Assembly: GCA_964388085.1 (NCBI GenBank)
Contig: CAYLZW010000247.1
Location: 1 to 8,667 of the forward strand
DNA length: 8,667 bases
From: CAYLZW01 sp964388085
GTDB taxonomy: Bacteria; Myxococcota; UBA727; CAYLZW01
Reading direction: 5' to 3'
In this document: positions 1 through 5,001 of the stretch, in pieces
Layout: each line of letters starts with the position of its first letter
Numbering within the stretch: position 1 is the first letter of the stretch
The notes under the pieces: generated by a model
What the model was told of the DNA's origin: nothing
Seen by the model: the letters and a program-made list of their open reading frames with translations, nothing else
The model's database searches: none
Program-made: the position numbers and the translations under genes

Positions 1-899
1 GAGGTCCTCGCGGAACTCGCCGCGCGCGACCATGGCGCGCAGATCGCGGTTGGTGGCGGCGACGATGCGCACGTCGACGGAGATGGTCTTCTCCCCGCCC
101 ACGCGCTGGATCTCGCGGCGCTCGAGCGCGCGCAAGAGCTTTGGTTGCAGCTCGAGCTCGAGCTCGCCGATCTCGTCGAGGAAGAGCGTGCCGCCGTGCG
201 CGCGCTCGAACGCGCCGATGCGCCGCTGCACGGCGCCCGTGAACGNNNNNNNNNNTCGTGGCCGAACAGCTCCGACTCGATGAGGTTGCGCGCGATGGCG
301 CCGCAGTCCACGACGACGAAGGGCTTGTCGGCGCGCCGCGACGCCTCGTAGAGCGACCACGCGATGACCTCCTTGCCCGTGCCCGTCTCACCGCCGATGA
401 GCACGGTGGCGTCGGTCTTGGCCACCCGCTCGACCCGCGCGAAAACCGCCCGCATGAGCGACGAGGTGCCGACGGCGCCGTTGAGCTCGGCCTTCTCGCT
501 CATGGGCTGCGAGACCTTGTCGCTGCGCACGTGGAAGACGAGCGGCACCTCGCCCACGGTGATCACCTGTCCGTCGTCCACGAGGGCCTCGAGCACGCGC
601 ACGCCGTTCACGAAGCTGCCGTTGGTGCTGCCGAGATCGCGCAGCCGGAAGCCGCGCTCGGTGGAGGCGATCTCGAGGTGAACGCTCGACACCGTCGGAT
701 CCTCGAGCAGGAAGTCGTTGCCGGGGCCGGCGCCCACGCGGATGACGTCGCTGTCGAAGCGATGGCGCTTCTGCTTCGCGTCCTCGAGCTCGAAGGTCGG
801 GTGCTCGAGCAGGAGGCCGGACTTGCCGCGCACCACCAGCGTGGCGGCGCGCGGCGCCTTGTGGCTCATCTCTCTCGGGGCCAACGGGTCGCTGTTCAT
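1..899 (-). CDS. FHA domain-containing sigma-54-dependent transcriptional activator, C-terminus off window, broken by assembly gap
   Basis: Cytoplasmic bacterial enhancer-binding protein that would use ATP hydrolysis to remodel sigma-54 RNA polymerase. I read 299 residues on the minus strand. An FHA domain spans about 48-125, with GSTNG at 90-94 and a second NG at 98-99. A linker leads to the AAA+ domain, with Walker A GETGTGK at 170-176, ESELFGHE at 208-215, then after the gap FTGA, Walker B GTLFLDEI at 236-243, and the sensor I segment AATN near 284. The window ends inside FREDL, before the rest of the AAA+ domain and any HTH. No receiver domain is present, so FHA is the sensory input. The ten N at 246-255 put the two halves in different frames; a true gap of 8 bases would restore EXGAFTGA, so I treat this as one intact gene. 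The ATG at 899 has GGAG about 10 nt upstream; the ATG at 869 is an alternative start. Confidence 0.9.
   Translation of the reverse strand, partial: MNSDPLAPREMSHKAPRAATLVVRGKSGLLLEHPTFELEDAKQKRHRFDSDVIRVGAGPGNDFLLEDPTVSSVHLEIASTERGFRLRDLGSTNGSFVNGVRVLEALVDDGQVITVGEVPLVFHVRSDKVSQPMSEKAELNGAVGTSSLMRAVFARVERVAKTDATVLIGGETGTGKEVIAWSLYEASRRADKPFVVVDCGAIARNLIESELFGHXXXXRSRAPCSGASARSSARTAARSSSTRSASSSSSCNQSSCARSSAARSSAWAGRRPSPSTCASSPPPTAICAPWSRAASSART
246..255. other. Assembly gap (run of 10 N)
   Basis: Ten consecutive N lie inside the minus-strand sigma-54 activator. The reading frame before the gap (codons counted from 899) and the frame that resumes with TTC at 243-241 differ. The number of N is therefore a placeholder rather than the true distance; 8 missing bases fits the family sequence. 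Confidence 0.95.
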
Positions 900-1033
900 G
901 GGACGTCCGCTCCAATGCAGGGAAGCAGAGACAGCCGTATCGGCCGGCCGTGAACGAAAGCTTCGCGAGGACGTTACAGGACAGCCCCCTCTGTCGCATA
1001 CAGTGCCTACGGCGCGGCGGAGCCGGAGGACGC
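900..1033. promoter_or_regulatory. Divergent intergenic region between the sigma-54 activator and the DinG-like helicase
   Basis: This 134-bp space lies between two divergent starts and must hold promoters for both genes. I see a perfect 10-bp palindrome at 941-950 (CGGCCGGCCG). On the plus strand a weak pair, TTACAG at 974-979 and TACAGT at 999-1004, has a 19-bp spacer, which is long for a sigma-70-type promoter. A short dyad CTGT...ACAG lies at 991-1003. No -24/-12 sigma-54 promoter is evident. The regulatory role follows from position; the individual elements are weak. Confidence 0.4.
1025..1030 (+). promoter_or_regulatory. Ribosome binding site supporting the GTG start at 1034
   Basis: GGAGGA lies 3 nt before GTG 1034. 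The spacing is short but the match is strong. It favours this start over the in-frame GTG at 950, which has only GC-rich sequence upstream. Confidence 0.5.
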
Positions 1034-3193
1034 GTGGGCCTGTGTGAAGACGTGGAGCGCTTTCTCGACGAGGGCGGCCCCGTGCAGCGGCTGCTGCCGG
1101 GCTACGCGCCGCGACCCGCGCAGATCGACATGGCGGTGGAGGTCGCGCGCACGATCAGCGAGGGCGGCCGCCTCGTCGTCGAGGCCGGCACCGGCACCGG
1201 CAAGTCGCTCGCGTACCTGGCGGCGTCGCTCTTGAGCGACAAGCAGGTCATCGTCGCCACCGGCACCAAGGCGCTGCAAGAACAGTTGATGGAGAAGGAC
1301 CTGCCCCTCGTCACGGAGGCCCTCTTCGCGCTGACCGGCAAGCGCAAGCGGGCCGCCCTCATGAAGGGCCGGCAGAACTACCTGTGCCGCACCCGCTACG
1401 AGCGCTTCGCCGCCGAGCCGCGCTTTTTGTTCGCGGGCGACAAGAGCGCGTATCCGGCGCTCGAGGCGTGGGCGGCCGAGACGGTCACCGGCGATCGCGC
1501 GGAGATAGACGGCCTGCCCGACAGCTGGGCGACCTGGCAGGACCTCGACGCGGGCAGCGAGACCTGCATCGGCCAGCGCTGCGCACGCTATCAGGACTGC
1601 TTCGTCACCGAGATGCGCCGGCGCGCGGTCGACGCCGATCTCATCGTCGTGAACCATCACCTCCTGTGCGCCGACCAGCGCGTGCGCCTCGAAGGGCTGC
1701 CGGCCGGCGCGGAGACAGGTAACGAGCCCGGCGGCGCCGCCGCCTTCGCGCACGTGCTGCCCGACGCCCAGGCCATCATCATCGACGAGGCGCACGCGCT
1801 CCCCGACGTGGCGTCCGACTACTTCGGCGTCTCGCTCTCCACCTCGCGCACCGAGCGCCTGCTGCGAGACCTCAAGGGCTACGCGGACGCGCTCATGGGC
1901 CCCGGCGAGCGGCTGTCGCTGCTCGGCGCCAGTGAGCTGGCCGATCGCGCGGTGAACGCCGTGTTCGAGGAGATCGGCCCGCTCGCCACGGGTGGAGATC
2001 GCGTCCGCCTCGACGCCGGCCGGACCTCGAAGGCCCTCGAGCAGCGGGCGAGCGAGGCGCGTCTTGCGCTCGGTTCGCTCGCGCAGCGCCTCGAGTCCCT
2101 GGCCGGTGACGACGACGACCTCGAGCGGGCGCTCAGCTACCGCGCCGCGCAAGGCAAGGCGCTCCGGCGCCGCACGGATCAGGTGTGGGCCGAGCTCGAG
2201 TTCCTGCTCGGCGCCGCGCGAGAGGATCCGCGCTTCGTCGCCTTCGTGGAGCCGCGCAAGCGGGGGCTCGCGCTCGGGGCGGTGCCCATCGACGTGGCGG
2301 AGGCCCTCTCGAAGACGCTGTTCGCGGGCGAGCGGCCGGTGGTGCTGACCAGCGCGACGCTCGCGGTGGCCGGCAGCACCGTGCGCTTCGAGGAGCGGGT
2401 CGGCTTGCGCCCGCCCGTCATCGACGAGGCCAGCGCGGCGCCGAGCCCTGCGCACGTGATGCTCTCGCCCTTCGATCACGAGCGGCGCGCTGCCCTGTAC
2501 GCGCCCCAGGGCATGCCGGAGCCTGGCGACGTGACCTTCTTCGAGCGCTTCTGCGAGGAGGTCCGCTTCCTCGTGGAGCTGAGCGGCGGCGGGGCCCTCC
2601 TGCTGTTCACGAGCTACCGCTCGCTCGAGCGCAGCCACGAGGTGCTGGCGCCGCACTGCGAGAGCCTCGGCCTCGTGGCGCTCAAGCAGGGGGACGCGCC
2701 AAAGGCGCGGCTGCTCGAGGCCATGCGCGAGCACGCGGACGAGCGCGGCGCCGTGTTGTTCGCGACGCTGTCGTTCTGGGAGGGCGTCGACGTACCCGGC
2801 CGCGCGCTGCGCCTCGTCGTCATCGATCGCCTGCCCTTTCGGGCGCCGAACGATCCCGTCACCCAGGCGCGCGCGGAGCTGCATCGCGCGCGCGGCCGAG
2901 ATCCCTTCCAGGAGCTCTCGCTGCCCGAGGCCGCCCTGCTCTTGAAGCAGGGCGCCGGACGGCTCCTGCGCACGCACGACGACGCGGGCGTGGTCGCCGT
3001 GCTCGACGGGCGCTTGCGCCGGCGCCGCTACGGCAAGCTGTTCCTCGAGACGCTGCCGCCCATGACGCGCGTCGGCTCCCGGCGCGCCCTCACCTCGTTC
3101 TGGCTGCGCTTCGTCGCCCCGGCGCTCGGCTTGCCGCTGGCGGCGGACGGTGAGGACCCGCCGCCCGCGAGCGAGGCGCCGGCGGACGCTTGA
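1034..3193 (+). CDS. DinG/YoaA-family ATP-dependent DNA helicase with iron-sulfur cluster (XPD-like, superfamily 2)
   Basis: Predicted 5'-3' DNA helicase of the DinG/YoaA/XPD group, which unwinds repair and replication intermediates. In the 719-residue protein, Walker A is EAGTGTGKS at 50-58, motif Ia is ATGTKALQEQL, and DEAH is at 251-254. Four cysteines at 118, 178, 183 and 189 lie between Walker A and DEAH, where this family binds its 4Fe-4S cluster. The C-terminal helicase half has LTSATLA, FWEGVDVPG at 581-589 and QGAGRLLR at 639-646. All core motifs are present and the protein looks functional. It is somewhat longer than E. coli YoaA. I chose GTG at 1034 because GGAGGA lies at 1025-1030 and homology-like sequence begins soon after. 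An in-frame GTG at 950 would add 28 residues but has no evident ribosome site. The gene symbol is left blank because dinG and yoaA cannot be separated by eye. Confidence 0.93.
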   Translation: MGLCEDVERFLDEGGPVQRLLPGYAPRPAQIDMAVEVARTISEGGRLVVEAGTGTGKSLAYLAASLLSDKQVIVATGTKALQEQLMEKDLPLVTEALFALTGKRKRAALMKGRQNYLCRTRYERFAAEPRFLFAGDKSAYPALEAWAAETVTGDRAEIDGLPDSWATWQDLDAGSETCIGQRCARYQDCFVTEMRRRAVDADLIVVNHHLLCADQRVRLEGLPAGAETGNEPGGAAAFAHVLPDAQAIIIDEAHALPDVASDYFGVSLSTSRTERLLRDLKGYADALMGPGERLSLLGASELADRAVNAVFEEIGPLATGGDRVRLDAGRTSKALEQRASEARLALGSLAQRLESLAGDDDDLERALSYRAAQGKALRRRTDQVWAELEFLLGAAREDPRFVAFVEPRKRGLALGAVPIDVAEALSKTLFAGERPVVLTSATLAVAGSTVRFEERVGLRPPVIDEASAAPSPAHVMLSPFDHERRAALYAPQGMPEPGDVTFFERFCEEVRFLVELSGGGALLLFTSYRSLERSHEVLAPHCESLGLVALKQGDAPKARLLEAMREHADERGAVLFATLSFWEGVDVPGRALRLVVIDRLPFRAPNDPVTQARAELHRARGRDPFQELSLPEAALLLKQGAGRLLRTHDDAGVVAVLDGRLRRRRYGKLFLETLPPMTRVGSRRALTSFWLRFVAPALGLPLAADGEDPPPASEAPADA

Positions 3194-3207
3194 CGGCCGC
3201 GCGGCCG
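3194..3207. repeat. Perfect 14-bp palindrome directly after the helicase stop codon
   Basis: CGGCCGCGCGGCCG is identical to its reverse complement and starts at the base after the TGA at 3191-3193. As RNA it could form a 5-bp stem with a GCGC loop. There is no T-run after it, and the next gene's Shine-Dalgarno begins at its last base, so it is unlikely to be a strong terminator. Chance is plausible at this GC content. Confidence 0.4.
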
Positions 3208-3220
3208 GGAGTCGAGCATC

Positions 3221-3760
3221 GTGCGCATGCATCGTTGTGGCCGGCTCGCCCCCACGCACCGCGCGTGGCCCGTCGCGCTTCTGCTGGCGGCGCTGCCGGC
3301 TTCGTCGTGCGCCACCGACGAGGATCTGCCGCCCGCGCGCATCGGCGCGCAGCCGGTGCCGGTGAGCTCCCCGGGCGGCAGCGGGCCGGGCGAGGCCGGT
3401 ACCGAAAGCTCTTTGGGCGAAGGCGGCGACGCGAGCGCCTCCGCCACCGGCTCGCCCGCCGCCGGCAGCAGGGGGGCCGCGCGCGAGGCGCCGCGCACCG
3501 CGTTCATCTACAACCGCGTGCTCGCGAAGCTCGCCGATCCCGCCGCGGTCGACGTGGAGCGCCTGCGAGCGGCGGTCGAGGCCCGCACCGGGGCGAAGGT
3601 GAAGCAGATCAAGCGAGGCCCGCTCGGGCTCTTGTCCATCGTCTTCGAGGATGTAACCCCCGCGCGAGGAGAGGCCGAGCAGCGGGCGCTCGTCGACAAG
3701 CTGAAGGGGATGCAAGAGCTTCGCTACGCCGAGCCCGAGCGGCTGTTGCAGGCGCGATGA
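3221..3760 (+). CDS. Putative lipoprotein with C-terminal subtilase-propeptide-like (I9-type) domain
   Basis: A 179-residue protein without a confident family assignment. The N-terminus has a basic segment and a hydrophobic stretch (PVALLLAALPASSC) with a candidate lipobox cysteine at 30. The -3 position is Ala rather than the usual Leu, so lipidation is probable but not certain. Residues 31-90 are a low-complexity Gly/Ser/Ala/Pro linker. The last roughly 85 residues look like a small alpha/beta domain (strand RTAFIYNRVLAKL, helix DVERLRAAVEARTG, strands around VKQI and LSIVFED, helix QRALVDKLKGM, final strand LRYAEPERLLQ). The order and the RYAEPE ending resemble the propeptide/inhibitor domain of subtilases, but no protease domain follows. 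GTG 3221 has GGGAG at 3207-3211; ATG 3227 is an alternative start. It lies 27 bp after the helicase gene, probably in the same transcript. Confidence 0.7.
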   Translation: MRMHRCGRLAPTHRAWPVALLLAALPASSCATDEDLPPARIGAQPVPVSSPGGSGPGEAGTESSLGEGGDASASATGSPAAGSRGAAREAPRTAFIYNRVLAKLADPAAVDVERLRAAVEARTGAKVKQIKRGPLGLLSIVFEDVTPARGEAEQRALVDKLKGMQELRYAEPERLLQAR

Positions 3761-3819
3761 GCCGCAGGAGCTCGTCCCCGAGCATGGTGCGCCGCGACGA
3801 GACGGGCCGGCGGCGGCGC

Positions 3820-3848
3820 TGGCCACGACGACGACGCGGGTCTAGGCT
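3820..3848 (+). promoter_or_regulatory. Candidate promoter placing the transcript start at or next to the GTG of the receiver gene
   Basis: TGGCCA at 3820-3825 (four of six bases match TTGACA) and TAGGCT at 3843-3848 (TANNNT type) are separated by 17 bp. The start codon is 7 nt from the end of the -10 element, so transcription would begin at or beside the GTG and the mRNA could be leaderless. The same TAGGCT hexamer occurs upstream of the gene at 5002. This is a prediction from spacing and sequence only. Confidence 0.3.
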
Positions 3849-3854
3849 GCCCGC

Positions 3855-4283
3855 GTGACCGTCGACAGGACCCCGGTGTCTCGCGTCCTCGTAGCCGACG
3901 ACGCGCGGGTCATGCGTATGCTCGTGCGCCACTGGCTCGAGCGCCTCGGGCTGGTCGTGGAGGAGGCCGAGGACGGCTTCGAGGCGCTGCGGCGCGCGCG
4001 CACCGGCGACTACGCGCTGGTGGTGCTCGACATCAACATGCCCGGCATCACCGGCCTCGGCGTGCTCGAGGGCATCCGCAGCGACCCCTCGACCCGCGGC
4101 ATGCCGGTGCTCCTCCTGACCACGCTCGGACACGAGGCCGACATGCGGCGGGGCGCCCGCCTCGGGGCCTCGGCGTACCTCACAAAGCCCCTCTCCTACA
4201 GCGCCCTGAAGGACACCGTCACCCGCCTGCTCCTCGACGGAAAGCGTGCGGATTCCAATGACGCCGTGGCACCGGGTGACTAA
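3855..4283 (+). CDS. Stand-alone CheY-like response regulator receiver protein
   Basis: A 142-residue cytoplasmic single-domain response regulator that would accept phosphate from a histidine kinase. The receiver fills residues 9-127. Acidic residues are D15-D16 in LVADDARVMR, the phosphoacceptor is D59 in VVLDINMPG, the switch threonine is T89 in VLLLTTLGHEAD, and the invariant lysine is K111 in LTKPLS. All catalytic residues are present. After the receiver there is only a short polar tail, so there is no output domain; it should act by protein contact, as CheY does, or in a phosphorelay. No histidine kinase is visible, so its partner is unknown. The start is GTG 3855; an in-frame GTG at 3876 is possible. 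It lies 94 bp after the lipoprotein gene and probably has its own promoter. Confidence 0.93.
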   Translation: MTVDRTPVSRVLVADDARVMRMLVRHWLERLGLVVEEAEDGFEALRRARTGDYALVVLDINMPGITGLGVLEGIRSDPSTRGMPVLLLTTLGHEADMRRGARLGASAYLTKPLSYSALKDTVTRLLLDGKRADSNDAVAPGD

Positions 4284-4358
4284 CCTCTCCCGAACGGAAC
4301 ACGGAGCGGAGCTGGACGAGCCCACGCCGTCCGCCCGCCGCCGTCGGAGAGCACGGTC

Positions 4359-4880
4359 ATGGTAGCGAGGAAAGCGAGCGGCTCGGTGAGCGGCGCCAAG
4401 CGTGAGGGCGCAGGGCCCGGCGGCGGCAAGCGCGGCGGCGGCAAGGGCCCCGGCGGCAAGGGCCCCGGCGGCAAGGGCGACGGCGTCAAGCGCGTCGGCG
4501 GCGCACGGAACGAGTTCGGCACGCGCGTCGCCCGCCGCATCGACTGCTCCCGCTGCGGGCGCTCGGACCACATCGCCTACGTCCCGAAGCAGCGCGAGAA
4601 GGCCCTCTGTCGGGACTGCGCCATCGAGGTGCTGCGCATGTACGAGCACGGCGTGAAGGCGCGCGTCGCCACCCGCGTCGTGCCCTGCAACCTCTGTGGC
4701 ACCCCCTTCGATCTGCCCGAGACCGTCGAGGACGACGGCGACCTCCTGTGCGGTAGCTGCCTGCGCGGCTTCACCGCCTGGCAGGGCAGCGTCGACGTGC
4801 CCTTCGATGAGCGCACGCGCGCGCACGCGGAGCCCCGTCGCTCGGGCACGCTGATCCGGCGGCGCAAGGACGAGGACTGA
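4359..4880 (+). CDS. Tandem zinc-ribbon protein with Gly/Lys-rich basic N-terminal tail
   Basis: A 173-residue protein that I do not recognise as a named family. Residues 1-50 are a basic, probably disordered tail rich in Gly, Lys and Pro, with a repeated GPGGK unit. Two zinc-ribbon-like modules follow, with cysteines at 63, 66, 84, 87 and at 110, 113, 131, 134. Both have exactly CX2C-X17-CX2C spacing. The first runs from IDCSRCG to CRDC, the second from VPCNLCG to CGSC. The C-terminus is charged (LIRRRKDED). Zinc binding is well supported by the cysteine pattern. Nucleic acid or protein binding is plausible given the basic tail but is inference. No catalytic motif is seen. ATG 4359 has GGAGAG at 4346-4351, 7 nt upstream, a good ribosome site. 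It lies 75 bp after the receiver gene. Confidence 0.85.
   Translation: MVARKASGSVSGAKREGAGPGGGKRGGGKGPGGKGPGGKGDGVKRVGGARNEFGTRVARRIDCSRCGRSDHIAYVPKQREKALCRDCAIEVLRMYEHGVKARVATRVVPCNLCGTPFDLPETVEDDGDLLCGSCLRGFTAWQGSVDVPFDERTRAHAEPRRSGTLIRRRKDED
4443..4478 (+). repeat. 15-bp in-frame tandem repeat encoding KGPGG
   Basis: The unit AAGGGCCCCGGCGGC occurs at 4443-4457 and again exactly at 4458-4472, followed by a partial unit to 4478. It encodes K29-G33 and K34-G38 of the zinc-ribbon protein's tail. Exact nucleotide identity suggests recent slippage or duplication, so the tail length may vary between strains. Confidence 0.8.
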
Positions 4881-4901
4881 CGCCTGCTCCCGAGGTCACG
4901 G

Positions 4902-4928
4902 GCCGGTCCCTTCGCTACGAACACCGGC
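4902..4928. terminator. Hairpin after the zinc-ribbon gene (weak terminator candidate)
   Basis: GCCGGT at 4902-4907 pairs with ACCGGC at 4923-4928. Inside it TTCG at 4911-4914 pairs with CGAA at 4918-4921 around a 3-nt loop. A small internal bulge (CCC against C) separates the two stems. It lies 22 nt after the TGA ending at 4880. No T-run follows, so intrinsic termination would be weak. Confidence 0.35.
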
Positions 4929-4939
4929 GCTCGTCAGGA

Positions 4940-4970
4940 TGGTGAAAACGCCCTCGGGGCGCCTTCACCA
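4940..4970. promoter_or_regulatory. 31-bp inverted repeat upstream of the MshEN-REC-TPR gene (operator or hairpin candidate)
   Basis: TGGTGAA at 4940-4946 pairs with TTCACCA at 4964-4970, and CGCCC at 4949-4953 pairs with GGGCG at 4957-4961. The only mismatches are two A-C positions, and the loop is 3 nt. If TAGGCT at 4977-4982 is the -10 element, the dyad is centred near -34, a place where a dimeric regulator could act. A hairpin in RNA is the alternative; no T-run follows. The ATG at 4939 overlaps this dyad, which also argues against that start. Confidence 0.4.
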
Positions 4971-4988
4971 GCCTGGTAGGCTCTCGTC

Positions 4989-4994
4989 AGGAGA
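4989..4994 (+). promoter_or_regulatory. Ribosome binding site deciding the GTG start at 5002
   Basis: AGGAGA lies 7 nt before GTG 5002, near-ideal spacing. The in-frame ATG at 4939 has only CAGG directly against it and would add 21 residues unlike the conserved domain. The site therefore selects GTG 5002. Confidence 0.75.
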
Positions 4995-5001
4995 CGAGAC
5001 C

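Noticed and set aside
941..950. CGGCCGGCCG palindrome as an operator
   Set aside because: A short, purely G/C palindrome is expected often by chance at this composition, and there is no second copy near either promoter.
991..1003. CTGT...ACAG dyad as a LexA box upstream of the SOS-type helicase
   Set aside because: The spacing between half-sites is 5 bp, not the 8 bp of the enterobacterial box, and it does not match the LexA motifs I recall for delta/Myxococcota groups. The coincidence with a DinG-like gene is tempting but unsupported.
1007..3826. A 939-codon open frame on the minus strand opposite the helicase
   Set aside because: It is an antisense shadow of high-GC coding sequence: its translation is Arg/Ala/Gly/His-rich with no domain, and the opposite strand encodes a complete helicase.
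4939..5001. ATG 4939 as the start of the MshEN-REC-TPR protein
   Set aside because: It overlaps the inverted repeat, lacks a spaced ribosome site, and adds residues outside the domain; GTG 5002 has an ideal AGGAGA.
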